The notes below the pieces were generated by a model. That model was not told the DNA's origin. It worked only from the letters and a program-made list of their open reading frames with translations, and made no database searches. Positions 1 to 11,628 of a DNA stretch of 64,000 nucleotides are shown one piece after another. Positions within the stretch are counted from its first letter, which is position 1. The number at the start of each line of letters is the position of its first letter. This DNA comes from Biscogniauxia marginata (Eukaryota > Ascomycota > Sordariomycetes > Xylariales > Xylariaceae). The stretch is from assembly GCA_022695795.1 (NCBI GenBank), contig MU404128.1:1-64000 (forward strand), in the 5' to 3' direction. The translations under genes and the position numbers were made by a program.

Positions 1-2060
1 TATTTATTTATTTATTTATTTATTTTAATATAATTTTAATAATAAAATAATAAAAGTTAAAATTACTTAAATTAAGAAGTAATCTCGATATCTTGGTTTA
101 TAACTTAAGTGATTTTTTAAGGGGTTAATTTCTTTCAAGGTTATAATTGTTATTTAAGTCGTTATTTAAAAGGTTAAGTCTTAAGTTGTTTAAAAATTAT
201 TACGAAGTAAAGGTTTATTTTAAGTAATTATTTTTATTTAATTTAGTTTTTTTTTTGTTATTTAGTAAATTAGTAAATTTCTTGGTTAATTACTAGACAT
301 AATATAAAAAGCTTAATTTTCCGTGTCAAAAGTTAAAAAACGAAAAGTAAAAATTAAATATAAATAAACTTAATAATTTATAAGGTAAGTAATTATAAAG
401 TAACGTAAACGCTTTTTATATAATCGCGAATATATCGATTTAAGTTATTTATTATAATATTTATATTTTAAATAAAGTCGTTTATTTATTTCGTTTTTTC
501 GAAACTTTTTTAAAGTTTTTTAATAAAACTTATAAGTTAATATTAAGGGTTTTTAACTTTAATAAGTACTTTTTTTAGTTGTGTTTTTATATTATTAACT
601 TATTATTCGAGTTAAATAATTAAATAAATAATTTAATATTAAAGGTTTTTTTGTTAATTATATAATTATTAAAAAGTTTATTAAGCTTATTTATTTTATT
701 TTATTTAACGCTAAATTATTTAATTAATATAGTTAAAAACGTTATTTCGAATCGTTTAAGTAAATTAATTTATATATATACTTTCTTAATTAACGTGAGT
801 AACGAAGTCGTAAGTTTTTTTATTAAAATATAATAATATTTTATTTATTTTTTAAAAAAGCTAAGTTAAATTAAGTAGTAAAATATTTATATTTTTTTTA
901 AATTATTATAACTTTTTTAAAAGCTTTTTAAAAGTCGATAATTCGAAAATAAAATAAAATTTTAATTTTTAAACGATTTTAACTATATATTAATAAAAAA
1001 ATTGTTATTATTTCGTTAAGTAATTAATATTTATAAGTTTCTTTTAAGTTTTTTATATTATTATTTTACTTTTTTATAAATTATTAAAAGTAAAAAGTTC
1101 TTTTAAAATTAAGGTTTTATTTTATCTTTTTATTTTTATTAAGGAAATTAAAACGTTTAATAAATTTAATAATATTTAACGGGATTTAATATATATAAAT
1201 ATATTAATAGCGATTTTAATTAAACCTTAAAATGCACTTTTTAAAATAAAAATATTTATTAAAAAAAAACCTTTTTTTAATGGGAAAATAAGTTATACGA
1301 GGTTCTTTTTTAAAGAGATACATATCTTTAATTAAATAATTCTATTTCGTTTATTATAATAAAATGAAAAAAACGTGTTTTAAAGTAATTATAAGTTTTT
1401 ATATTTTCGGAATATATTTAATTTAACTTTCGTGTTTTTTATAATAAAAGTTAATATTTTAAAATAATTATTTTTAAGTAATAATAAGTAAGCCTTTATA
1501 AAGAGTTAAAACTTAATATAAAAAGTAAAATAATTATAATGTTAAAAGGTAACGTACCATATAAGCGAGTAGACAAAACAAGCTCGCGGACGAAATGGTT
1601 TCTTATATAAAATCGACTTTTTCGAAAATTCATAACTTTACTTATAAAAATCGGAGAAATCTCGGACCTTTTTTTCTAGTTATATAATTATATAATGTAA
1701 TTAAAATAAAATTCAAAAAAAAATTAAAAGTAAAATATATAAAGAAATACGTAAAAAGGTCCGTGCGTTTTGTTATAATTTTAGTTTTTACGCGTTTTCT
1801 TTTCGTGTTTTTTAATATTAAATTTTTTGAATTTTATTTTAATTACATTATATAGTTATATAACTAGAAAAAAAGGTCCGAGATTTCTCCGATTTTTATA
1901 AGTAAAGTTATGAATTTTCGAAAAAGTCGATTTTATATAGGAAACCATTTCGTCCGCGAGCTTGTTTCGTTCACTCGCTTGTGTGGTACGTTAATGCTTT
2001 TTATATTTAAAAATTAAAATAATTTAAAAAGATAAACTTTTTCGTGCGTATTTCTTCTTT
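1..2060. repeat. AT-rich RIP-degraded repeat block
   Basis: Composition is extremely AT-rich and changes abruptly to ordinary composition near 2060-2100. CpA, and its complement TpG, are nearly absent (three CpA in the first 360 bases by eye) while TpA is everywhere and CpG partly survives. This is the footprint of repeat-induced point mutation, the fungal C-to-T process acting on duplicated DNA. No open frame of any length survives. The original element is not recognisable; the block runs off the left edge of the window. Confidence 0.85.
1551..1990. repeat. Foldback element with two near-identical inverted arms
   Basis: The segment 1551-1720 recurs in reverse complement at 1822-1990 with few differences. 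Both arms share AAGCTCGCGGACGAAATGG and a run ending in TCGGAGAAATCTCGGACC when read inward. The roughly 100-bp centre is AT-rich and also partly self-complementary. It could be a MITE-like or foldback transposon remnant, or two head-to-head copies of a repeat. The arms keep more CpG than their surroundings. Confidence 0.8.
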
Positions 2061-3050
2061 ATATAAATAAGAGGTTTATATTAATACCTAAAGCCTTAAT
2101 TACTATTTAATATCTTATTTGTAATTATTAGTAATACCGCTATTCGTGGTTACTAGTATTTACATTCTTAGTTTAATATCTCATTGCTGTTATTACATGC
2201 CTTAACCTGCATATCGGTATGTCTCCTTAGCCAACGGATATAAGTAGGACCTGCGTATTCACTCCGTAACATAGTGGCTAATTGCCATAACACAATTAGC
2301 GATGTCGCTTTTGAAACAGGTATAAATAGAACTAATCTACACATCACGTAAGGGGATTAAGATATAGCAAGGAAAGGTTTCGACGGGGGAAACTGTTGGT
2401 TATCATACGTAGCTAGCATTATTCTATAATAAATTCCAATGTCTTCTCGTAATTGAGGCGCCGTTCGACTCCACGCAAATTCCTGGTTTTACAACATTTC
2501 CAGCAATCAGAGCATTACAAAGAAGCATTTCGTTATTCGTTTGATATTTATAGAAGCACGAGCTCTGGCATAAGGAAATTCGTACACACATACCCACTCC
2601 ATCGGCGGGCTTGCCTAACCCAGATACATATTAGTCAATCTGCGGTCTTGGACGCCCGACCCCGCGAGATCGAATCTGAGGAAAAATAGGGCCCGCCGGG
2701 TTGTAGCGGCTCGTAGAATTCATCCCCTCGCTGTGCCTCTTTTAGTACCGCGGAGATTATCAGCCATGAGCTAGGTGAGATCGGCTCCATAAAGGGTCCG
2801 TCCATCTTGTCCGTGCCACATGAATCTTACGAGACCAAAGTTCGGAGCTTACTGGGGCAGCTGGGTATCGTTACGGCGGATATCGCTCGTACTTGCACAT
2901 GCCAGATTCCAAACTGAAAACATGGGGGCTATCCTGATTGCTCAGATATAACGCAAATACTCGCTCGTAAAGCTAGCTGACTACAGTGCCCGATAAGTAA
3001 TTACTAAAGCGTATTGACCAAAAAATACATCGACCAAGATATGAGGTGTC
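2061..3050. other. Intergenic boundary between RIP block and genes
   Basis: Composition becomes normal here. No gene is recognised. From about 2735 to 2930 one forward frame stays open and reads like protein (it includes HELGEIGSIKGPSILSVPHE), but it has no start and I cannot assign a family; it may be the remnant of a coding sequence. Confidence 0.3.
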
Positions 3051-3737
3051 CTAGACGAAGGACACGGAACCGAAGAACGGGGTCATGTGGAAGTTGGACT
3101 GATTTGTCGGGTTCCATGCCCCCAGGCCCTGATCAGGGAACGTGGCCGGGTCAACAATCGTGCGGAAGAAATTCATCCTCCACTGCGTTCCCTTCGCCTG
3201 ACCGTCGTCCACGTTGAAGAGACCTAGTGGGATGTGTGCCGTCGATGTCCACTTCTCGTTCTCCCTATCCAACACGGTCTCGGCCGTCAGCCCGTCGACT
3301 AGCGGCTGGGCCACGTAGAAGGTATCGAAAGGCGCGCCCGCCGCGCGGACCTGAGACGGGTTGTAGATGAAGGCCTGGAAGGTGACGTTGTTAGGGTTGA
3401 CCTCGAACTCGAGGTAAGTCTTCGGATCGTTCGTGCCCTGGTGGATAAAGGCTTCCATGACTTCGTACTCGTAGATAGGGTCGTTGGTTCCCTGGCTCTC
3501 GTTGTAGTAGAAGTGTTTCTCTTCGAACGCCGTAAATGTGATCTCGATAGAGCTATCATCGTAGCACAGGTCGACCTGAGTGAGGGGAAAGTCTGCTTGG
3601 TCCGGCACCGACTTGCTATACTGGACTGTTCCTTTATCTGGGCAGCTAGGAACCTGCAGCGACGGCACCTCAGTACCCTCGCATCCTGCTCCGAAATGAG
3701 CTCCCAAAAGCAGCAGCAGATTTATCCAGCGATGCAT
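3051..3737 (-). CDS. Secreted CBM9-like carbohydrate-binding protein
   Basis: A single-exon 228-residue protein. It opens with a hydrophobic signal peptide (MHRWINLLLLLGAHFGAG, cleavage probably near residue 20), so it is probably secreted. The rest resembles the fungal carbohydrate-binding family 9-like beta-sandwich fold: a central stretch with YEYEVMEAFIH and YLEFEVNPNN, then a C-terminal stretch with WRMNFFR and GAWNPTN. The family binds sugars or sits next to enzymes in bacteria; free-standing fungal copies are mostly uncharacterised. Length fits a stand-alone domain. The start at 3737 is chosen because the signal peptide begins there, and a T-rich leader lies just upstream. Several N-glycosylation sequons are present. 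No catalytic residues can be assigned. Confidence 0.8.
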   Translation of the reverse strand: MHRWINLLLLLGAHFGAGCEGTEVPSLQVPSCPDKGTVQYSKSVPDQADFPLTQVDLCYDDSSIEITFTAFEEKHFYYNESQGTNDPIYEYEVMEAFIHQGTNDPKTYLEFEVNPNNVTFQAFIYNPSQVRAAGAPFDTFYVAQPLVDGLTAETVLDRENEKWTSTAHIPLGLFNVDDGQAKGTQWRMNFFRTIVDPATFPDQGLGAWNPTNQSNFHMTPFFGSVSFV

Positions 3738-4619
3738 GACGAAATTTTTTTTTTAGTTCTCTCACTCGTTTAAAGGACGCCCACGCCGACGAAGCTGCAG
3801 ATTATCCAGAAAACGGGGAATCAAAATCGAAATCGAAAAGGACGTGACCTTGGCGACATTTTATATTTACTCTTGGTCAGACGTGCAATCTCTTGTATCC
3901 CGGCTCGTGTTACCTTATTAACTTCTGCGTTGTCACATTGGTGAGTCTTGCCCAGTCAGTAAGGTGACTACTAGACAGGGCAACTAAGACCTCACTTAAC
4001 TCCGGTAGGTGGCTTTAATCAATTCACCGTTCAGCATCGTTGGTCTGCATGTCAGGTGAATCCCATCCCTTGTGGCACGCAATCGCACTAAATCTCAAGC
4101 TCATCCTAGGCCACTATAGCGCTTGGCGCTTCTGTATCGCACAACCCCTGGCCAGCAATTGGTCTAGACTCGAAAGGATCACGGCTGACCTGGGCTTGGT
4201 CGCAGCTGATAAAATAAGCAGTGTAACGTTTGATCGAATTCACATCCGCACCTTGTGACCTGTCCTAGGAGATCCATGCTTTATTTTTGGGTTTTGTTTT
4301 ACACTAATGAAGGCAGGTTATTATTGCTCCAGCGGGCGAGACATCATTCGAGCCTATATATGTACATAGACAAGTCGTTAGGGGGGAACTAGCAGGCCGA
4401 AGGGCTGGAACAAAATCAGATATCCTTAAGTCTCATCTAGGATTCAAAAACTGAATAAAAGAAACATATATGATAAGAAGGTGACTTTTATTGATATGGA
4501 ACCCATCCTCCACAGAACAATGAAAGTATTGGTTCAAGTGTAAAAGCAGCTGGTCGATATCGGCATAAACCTGTTGTTCCCAATAACAGGCAGGAATAAG
4601 TGCTGCTACACTCTACTCT
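3738..4619. other. Intergenic, no gene recognised
   Basis: It holds the leader and promoter of the CBM9-like gene (T-rich tract just upstream of its start) and the 3' flank of the SDR gene to the right. I see no convincing coding sequence or repeat. Confidence 0.5.
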
Positions 4620-5773
4620 TCACCTAATCTTCTTCTCATTTTCGTCTTCCCGAAGGAGGCTCAGCACCTCAGGCATGCGAAAGGTACGCCAGCACACAAG
4701 GTCGATGAGCCATTCTCCGACAGAATGTCCAAACCAGACGCTAGTGGCCTTACCCCCGTACCAAAACCAGTCGGGGCGTCCGAACCAACTGCGAAGCCAT
4801 AGGGGCGACTCGGATCGAAGGGAGTCGGTGACGAGTTTCCTGGAGAACTTTCCGTTGTCCATCGTCGAGTTACTCTGGCTAAAGACCAGACGCCACTCGA
4901 AGATACTCTGAACGCGCTTGTATAAACTGTTATCTGGCAGGACGCGATGGAACTGACTGGCGGTGTTGCTCTTGACCGTTCCCGTCATGGAGACCATAAC
5001 GCGCACGCCGAACGGCGCAAGTTCTAGGCGCAAGGTGCGCGAGTACGCGGACACGGCGGCCTTGCTAGCGCAGTAGACGGATCCGAAGAGGTAGGGTGTT
5101 ACAGACGACAAGGAGGATATGTTAATGATGAGGCCCTTGGCTGCGATGAGCTGGTCCACGAAGGCCTGCACCATAGCCATGATCGAGAAGACATTTGTCT
5201 CGAAGGTCGCGCGAACGTCAGGTAGTGAGATATCTGTGGCGGGGTGGGTATGCGTGCGGCCCCTATTGCCTAGGTTCAGCCATGACATAAGGAGAAACAA
5301 GACACCATGCTATGGCATCTACGTATCAGACAAGATGCCTCAACAACGGGATACCTACGCATTATTCACAAGAATGTCCAATTTACCGCTGTTGATCTTT
5401 GCAACTTCCTCGTGGCTTTTCCTGATGCTTTCTGGGTCGGTGACATCTAAAGCGACTGTGCTCATGCCCATCTCAGCCAATTCGGACAGCACCTCCGGTC
5501 TGCGAGCAGTAGCGATAACATGCAGCCCTACATATGTGTTAGTACTACCATGCCTCGATGTTCGTTGCATTGCGTAGAGCTCTGTTTGCTCAGAGTGAAC
5601 CTGGGGTACCTTGCCGGTGATACTCGAGGCAAATGGCATGGCCAATGCCCCCTGGCGTGCAGCTACAGTTACCAACATCAGCATTCCAGCATCTCGGATA
5701 TGTCATTTTTTTCAAGTATCGTTACTTACCCAGTTACAAGAACGGTCTTTTGACCAGGTCTAGGTCCCGTCAT
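4620..5773 (-). CDS. AYR1-like short-chain dehydrogenase/reductase
   Basis: Four exons: 5773-5730, 5662-5610, 5527-5359 and 5262-4620, giving 302 residues. Splicing exon 1 to 2 creates the nucleotide-binding motif VTGCTPGGIGHA, and exon 3 to 4 joins LDILVNNA to GRTHTHPAT, which supports the model. Further family marks are LIINISSLSS and the catalytic SVYCASKAA (Tyr-x3-Lys). Closest to the fungal family of NADPH-dependent 1-acyldihydroxyacetone-phosphate reductases, which act in lipid synthesis at ER and lipid droplets. The C-terminal part (FGRPDWFWYGG, GEWLIDLVCWRTF) is typical of this group and amphipathic, in keeping with membrane association. The intron 3 acceptor is ATAG at 5263; an earlier AG would put a stop in frame. 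Many paralogues act on other substrates, so the exact reaction is uncertain. Confidence 0.85.
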
Positions 5774-6615
5774 AGTGAGTCCTTTAAAATGCGTATTACT
5801 TTTAGGTAGGTGTCAAGGTCTTAAAAAAAAAAGTATCTCTCTACCAAACCCTTAGAAATCGTCGCAGTTCCACTATTTTTTATTCTTCCGAAACCGCCGG
5901 CTGATCCAGTCTGGACACAATACCGAGGTTGCCAATGGAGAACCCCGAGGCTCTTTCAAGCCTTGAATTAACGACCAGGCTAATTCTTCAACCGTAATAG
6001 CAAGCGACATGTTCTGTCGGGGTTATTCATCAAATAAGCAACGTTTTCATTATATTTCGTAGGTTTAGCAGAGAACTCAAAATGAAAATAAAGTGAGACA
6101 GTTAACTAGTTGGTTAGAAGGGAGGCAGCGAAGAGTTGGTGCAGTGAATAATTGCTGCATGCAGCAACTAATATAGTTAGTGATTTCGCCCCAATCTGGT
6201 GAGTTTGTCTACAAGTGACGTAGTTTGCTAAAGAAGACAACATCTCCTTGACAGCATGTGCTGACAGCTAAACTGCTGACAATCAGTTCTCTGGTTGGCT
6301 GACAGGCTGACAGATATTTCATATACGGTTACCCAAGTCTAGCCCATGCCGGCTCAGTCCTCTTACTATTATTACAATATAGGTAACAAACAGCCGCAAC
6401 CACTATTGAGGTAATCCACTCAATAAAACGTGGATTTAGGTCCGAGGGTCGTATAAATCCTCCTTCGCTGCTGTCATCATCTTCGAATGCACTTAGGAAA
6501 GCGGTCCAGTCAATCCCGTCGGGCATGCAACTATTATATGGCTCATTTGGCCTTCCATATATTAGGGACCCCCTTCTCTTTCAACCGTTCTAACTCCCGA
6601 CTGCGATAGATGTCC
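5774..6615. other. Intergenic, possible short ORF
   Basis: Contains a minus-strand open frame at 6526-6329 (65 codons) with one hydrophobic stretch (WITSIVVAAVCYLYC). It has no recognisable family and could be chance or a 3' UTR part of the neighbouring minus-strand gene. No other structure is seen. Confidence 0.3.
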
Positions 6616-8298
6616 TCAACGATCCCAAGTGGAAGAAATATTATCATCGTCAAGCTTCCTTCTCTTAAACTCCCTGTTCCAAGCTTCAGCTTCCAGGCTA
6701 AGCTCCTCAAATCCCTCGCTATCTAAGAACGCATCGACAATACCGCGCGCTGAATCCGTCTTGGGATGTCGAAGCTCTCGAGCTTTCCCTTTAGAACTTG
6801 ATCCTTCTCCGCCACCTTCCTCGTTATGTCTGTCTGTCTCTTCATCTCTTCGTTGAGCCTTCTCTTCCAAAATTGGAAGCGCGCAAAATTTGACCAGGCT
6901 TTCAATATCGTCCAAAATTACAATGCCCCTTTTAATAAAGCCTTTTGTATCTTCTTGCATGCCAATGCTCCATTTCCTAACTTTTGCAACATTGCGATCA
7001 AGCTGAGCAAAGGCTGTCTGAAATTGTCGTACTGCTGTCAATGTCTTTTCTTCATCTCGGTAATAGTAAAATGTCCAATTGTAGATCCATTCGCCTAAGG
7101 ATTTAGCATCAAAAACACTCGCCCAAAGCACGAATGGCCTGTTTTCTCCGTCCCAGTACTTGAAGTAATACCATTCTGGAACTCGAAAACTTCTAAGTAT
7201 TGATCTGCTTTCTTTAGACATCTCTTCGCGTGTAGGTGAGTGGTCAGGGGTCGTCTTCTTAGTTGAGTTCGAGTGGTTATCGGGCTGGTCAGATTCTCCC
7301 GTGGAACTGAATGAATCATCTAAACTGTCGTCATTGTACCCTGATGGTTGAGTTCCGGATGGTCCGTCTTCTCTTCCAACATAGTAGGATTCATCCGGCA
7401 TGTTAACATGCTCTGGTGACCGAGTTCTAGGCCGATCATCTTCTTTCTGGAAATTGGAGTATTCATCCAGATTGTTGTTATATTCTGGCTGGGGAGCTCT
7501 AGGTCGGTTGTGCTCTCCCTGGGAATGGGTGGACCTACCCAGGTTTTCATTATACTCCGACGGTTTAGTTCTGGGTGTGCGTTTCCGACGTAAGCGAGTT
7601 GCCGGTGGAGAAGGCGAAAGGTGGTGCTGGAATGAAGGTTGTCGGGAGAAAAGATCTCTCCATGTTGATCGTGGCTCTCGATATTTAGTGGAGTGTTTAC
7701 GTCGACCTCGCTGTTCGTATTCGTAGAAATCTTCATATCGACTTGGTGCTCCCCAGCGATAATCTAGATCAGGACTCCTTTGTGATCTGTGCTTCCTTGA
7801 ATGTCCGGAATATTGGGGAACCTCCCACGGTTCCACGTAGGATTCACGGCCTTTAGGCTTCGTGTTGCTCCCTCTGGACTTTTTAGATTGTTGAGGTTGT
7901 TTATGCTGCTTGTCAAAGTGATGGTCGTGTTGACTTGATCTATGATGTTCCTTTTTGTGGTGTCGTTTTGGTTTTGATATATGCCCTGATTCGTGCTCTG
8001 GTTTATGCCCCTTGTGCCCTTTGTGTCTTTTACGCTTTCTAGGCTCAGGCCGACCTTGGTCCGAAATCGGGATACCGTAGTATCGAGATTCTGGGTGTGT
8101 ACTTGGAGATATATTAGGGGAGGCATTTCGCCTTTGGGGTCTCTCTTGATAAGAAGGCCCGCGTCGGTATCCTTGCTGCCCATTGTAGTAAGAGGAATAA
8201 TATGGATATGAATGTTGATTCCATCCCATACTACGGAAAAGCCCTTGAAAGAAAGGTGGCCGCGAAAAGCCATGTGAGTAGTCATAGTATTGATGCAT
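6616..8298 (-). CDS. Low-complexity protein with conserved fungal C-terminal domain
   Basis: A single-exon frame of 560 codons. Residues 1-55 are rich in Tyr, Gly, Gln and Ser (prion-like), residues 87-150 are a Lys/His/Arg-rich stretch with HKGHKGHK, residues 243-340 are a tandem repeat, and residues 372-480 form an ordered domain beginning VPEWYYFKYWDGENRPFVLW followed by FDAKSLGEWIYNWTFYYY. From memory this domain occurs in fungal proteins often labelled 'vegetative cell wall protein gp1', a name that says nothing about function. The tail is acidic/basic with a possible nuclear signal (REFKRRKLDD). There is no signal peptide, so a nuclear or cytoplasmic role is more likely than a wall role. 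Function is unknown. The start is the first Met of the long frame. Confidence 0.7.
   Translation of the reverse strand: MHQYYDYSHGFSRPPFFQGLFRSMGWNQHSYPYYSSYYNGQQGYRRGPSYQERPQRRNASPNISPSTHPESRYYGIPISDQGRPEPRKRKRHKGHKGHKPEHESGHISKPKRHHKKEHHRSSQHDHHFDKQHKQPQQSKKSRGSNTKPKGRESYVEPWEVPQYSGHSRKHRSQRSPDLDYRWGAPSRYEDFYEYEQRGRRKHSTKYREPRSTWRDLFSRQPSFQHHLSPSPPATRLRRKRTPRTKPSEYNENLGRSTHSQGEHNRPRAPQPEYNNNLDEYSNFQKEDDRPRTRSPEHVNMPDESYYVGREDGPSGTQPSGYNDDSLDDSFSSTGESDQPDNHSNSTKKTTPDHSPTREEMSKESRSILRSFRVPEWYYFKYWDGENRPFVLWASVFDAKSLGEWIYNWTFYYYRDEEKTLTAVRQFQTAFAQLDRNVAKVRKWSIGMQEDTKGFIKRGIVILDDIESLVKFCALPILEEKAQRRDEETDRHNEEGGGEGSSSKGKARELRHPKTDSARGIVDAFLDSEGFEELSLEAEAWNREFKRRKLDDDNISSTWDR
7279..7572 (-). repeat. 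Four-unit imperfect tandem repeat in the 560-aa protein
   Basis: Residues 243-340 hold about four degenerate units of roughly 24 residues, each with Pro-Ser/Glu-Tyr/His-Asn near its start and an acidic-Arg-Pro end: compare PSEYNENLGR, PEYNNNLDEY, PEHVNMPDES and PSGYNDDSLDD. The DNA copies have diverged, so the expansion is old. Confidence 0.6.
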
Positions 8299-9237
8299 AT
8301 TGTGGCATTTGCAAAGCGAAGCACCAAAGTCTGTTGGGAAGAGAAAGGAAGGTTGCGGTATTAGATTCAGGGCCTAGTTGCAACAGAACATCCATATAAT
8401 GCCATCCGCAATTGTCTACAGTTGAGGGGAAACGGATAATCTGTTTGGCATTAAGTTCCCAGATGACCATGTCTTAACCCAACGCGTGATGTTAACCTCG
8501 TCGCACAAGTTCGGTGAAAGAGAAAGGCAGCTCATGGTGCATAAGCAAAGGGATAGATGACGATTTTGATAGTTTTAAAGCCATAATAAGGGCTATTTAT
8601 GTTCACAGCCATCCGACATTTACTTTCCTCATACATCATCAACAAAACCTGTTTCATTTTAGACTAGAAACATCGTGTGGTACTACTTTTATGTAGGGCA
8701 TAGGTTCGAGGAAGAACCTGACTATCATTCCATCATAGCTATTCCACATACAGTACAGAGTATCTTAGCCTTATTTAAGTCAAAAAACTACCCATATGAA
8801 AGCAATGATCCTAAAAGTTTACACGAAAGAATCTAGGACCGGTGTGCATACGTACGGACGTCTCTCGATGACGAATAGATGACATTTGACTAACTACAAA
8901 CATCAAATGTATTTCGAGACAACTGTCACGCATGTTAAAAAATCCACTCACTTATGTATCTCGCCTGTCAGCTTTGTATTTCGTTCCTGCTTTTTGCATG
9001 AGTAGGATGCATGACTTACTCTTTATTTGGATTTTTCCTAAGCAAGGTAATTGTTCCTTTAATTTGCCTCTCTAGAGACATGTGAGAACCAAAACCTCAT
9101 TTCTACATTTACCAGTCTACTCATCATTCTATTGTCATATGTAAGCTTATGTAAGACAGTTAAGAAAACAGATGACCTCTAGGTTTGATATCATAGCTAG
9201 TTCCCATCTTGGAGAAAGGAAACCGTCCTCCTCTCCA
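8299..9237. other. Intergenic, no gene recognised
   Basis: Holds the promoter of the 560-aa protein gene and the 3' flank of the dioxygenase gene. Short open frames exist on both strands but none resembles a protein family. Confidence 0.5.
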
Positions 9238-10318
9238 TTAAGGACGATGATCAGCAACGGACAGGTCTCGGTGCTCTGTCATGTTAGCACCTGCGGTGAT
9301 CCAAGCTAGGATGCCGTCTTGCACCCTGCTTGACAAAGTGATCCAGTTGACAAACGGGTCAAACTTTGCAGCTGCTTCCTGTTCCAGGAAAAAGTCTTCC
9401 GCGTTGTACGTAAATTCTTGTGTGTTCTTGCTGTAAGGGTCTTGTTGTTCAGCGGCCATTATGAGTTCCTGATCGAAGAAAACCTGCGCATTCGTAGAGA
9501 CGGTGTGATCATGGACCGAGCCGTCAGGGTGCTGGTAGGCATTCACGTGTACCGCAACATGGATGTGAGGTGCCCGCTGGTAGTAATGGCCAGGGAAGAT
9601 AGTATCGAAGGAGACCACTCCCGTTTTGTCCGTCTTTTGAAGACCACGAAGGTAGGTCTTTCCATGCTCCGACCCTGTGCCACTGTATGTACCCGTAGCA
9701 TTGGCATGCCAAACCTCCACAAAAACATCACGTACGTCATCATACGTAGCAAAGTCTTTGACTCGGACTTTGAGGTGTAGAGGAATACCGGCTTGGCCAT
9801 CAACAATTTTTCTTCGCACGAATTCTCCCTCAACGTCTTTGTTTTATGTACGTCAATATGCACTATCATCTAGATTGGATAAAAATAGATTTCTATACTT
9901 ACAGAAGGGTCCTTCGGTGACATCAGGAGACAAAGCACAAGCTTTGTATTTATTGAATATCTCGTGGGGATCAGTATTAATGGTGTACTTATCGTCAGTG
10001 TGGTGGGTGTGGTTGTAGTCAGGAAGAGCTCGATCTGAAAATTCAACTGGTGTTAGTAGTGAACATGGTAGTTAGAGCAAGCCACGACTACGCACCAGTG
10101 AGGCCATCCTTGGCTTGAAGATCTCGAGAAATTCGCTCGTAGTGTTCCCAATTATCTGTCATGTTCCGTGCACACTGGTCTCGAGCTTGCAGGAGGCCAA
10201 AGCCTCTTTTCTTGAGGAATTCACGTCGATAAGCTAGTTCAGCAGCGAAGTTACTACCATGGCACGCGGTGTAGCTGACGATCCAGACAAGGACAATGAG
10301 AGGAGAAGACATGTGCAT
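9238..10318 (-). CDS. Secreted intradiol ring-cleavage dioxygenase
   Basis: Three exons, 10318-10096, 10034-9903 and 9836-9238, giving 317 residues. Residues 1-20 form a signal peptide (MHMSSPLIVLVWIVSYTACH). Splicing exon 2 to 3 rebuilds LSPDVTEGPFYVEGEFVRR, a family hallmark. Ligands of the Fe(III) site are visible: Tyr in ATGTYSG, then Tyr, His and His in GHYYQRAPHIHVAVH. The family cleaves catechol-type rings between the two hydroxyls. Extracellular fungal members are thought to act on lignin- or plant-derived catechols, unlike the cytosolic protocatechuate or hydroxyquinol enzymes. The N-terminal extension with DYNHTHHTDDKYT is characteristic of the secreted fungal group. The substrate cannot be read from sequence. 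All ligands are present, so it is probably active. Confidence 0.9.
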
Positions 10319-11628
10319 CTTGGTGGATGATGGAGGCTCACGACATATTAAATGAAATAATTCGGTAATCGTTGTTGTTTCCACCGAGTTTTCGGAAACT
10401 GGGATAATCAAGAACGAGAATGGCGTTATGCGTATAAATAGCTTATCTCGAAGGATATCAGCCGTGGTTGAGTGAATGGGGCTATGAGCTCAGTGATTGC
10501 AAACTTCTCGACCGGATTTGGATGATTGCCTGAGAATTGTTTGTAACGGCGAATCACATGAAACCGGTCCCGTGGACATAACTTGATTAATAGTTTTCGC
10601 CTTATCATTGAATCACGTATGTTGGTGTGTTTTTTGCAAGCTAGTATTATACTCTTGTCTTCACTTCAGGCCGCTAGAATGAGTTGGGCCATTACCCCCT
10701 GAAAAGCCTATGGTGTATATTCGCTTGCATCGTATATAAATGTTGCTAAGGATAATCAAGCCATGTCCTTAGTATTTCATTATGTCTTGAGCCTAGCCTT
10801 ACACATGCCTCATGATAATGTGAGTTATATCCTTCCTCGAACACTGTTGGTAAGAAAGGGGCTAATTGATAATATCCAGTTACCCTGGTTGCACTCACTG
10901 TCTCGTCAGCGAATTCCAGATACATCCCTTACCTAATATAAAGCCTCAATTATCATATTTATCGGACTTTTTTGCTTCATGGCAACAGCCACTCCTTAAA
11001 ACCGATTATCCTAGTTATATGTCCTTTGCAGAAGGGTTAGACTAAGCAATCTTGCACCTTTTAGCATATTGAAAAAATGCTACAACTTCATCTATCTTCT
11101 ATTCATAGCCTGACTCCCCATATTAATGTAAATTGTACTAAAATCCTTATCAAGGCTTCCTTCAAATACCTACCTAGTCTTTTTGATATACATAGAAACT
11201 TGTGTATGTACACAGTGGTACCTTGAAGTATGGAAGCGTATAGACTTTCGCTCCATCATTATACCCGTGTGTGAAATCCTCACTAAACCCCAGCTCAAGT
11301 TGGCCAAGATGAAATGCCCATCTTCCAAAGTCGCGTGTTGTTCATCGTGGTCGGTAATTTTGCCCCTTTCTACTGCCCTATTGTGTTATTATGTATTGCA
11401 TAGTGCTACGATCCATTACCTTTAGATAGGGATAGCAACATTGTCGTTACTTCCCGGGGTTTAGAACTACAATTAATCAAAATGCAGTGCTGTTAAAATT
11501 TCAACTGTTCCCTGGACCGTCAGCCAGCATAAGCTTGCATTGTATACATCGTTCCATTCTTGCGGCAACTTTCCGTCCACCATGTTCCACTTTAGCTTAA
11601 GGATCCTGACACATGAATACAGTACTAA
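10319..11628. other. Intergenic, no gene recognised
   Basis: Promoter side of the dioxygenase gene and 3' flank of the Atg22-like gene. Only short frames are present and I see no repeats. Confidence 0.5.

Noticed and set aside
1..2060. Search for an intact transposase or reverse transcriptase
   Set aside because: All frames are saturated with stops from RIP; no domain can be read.
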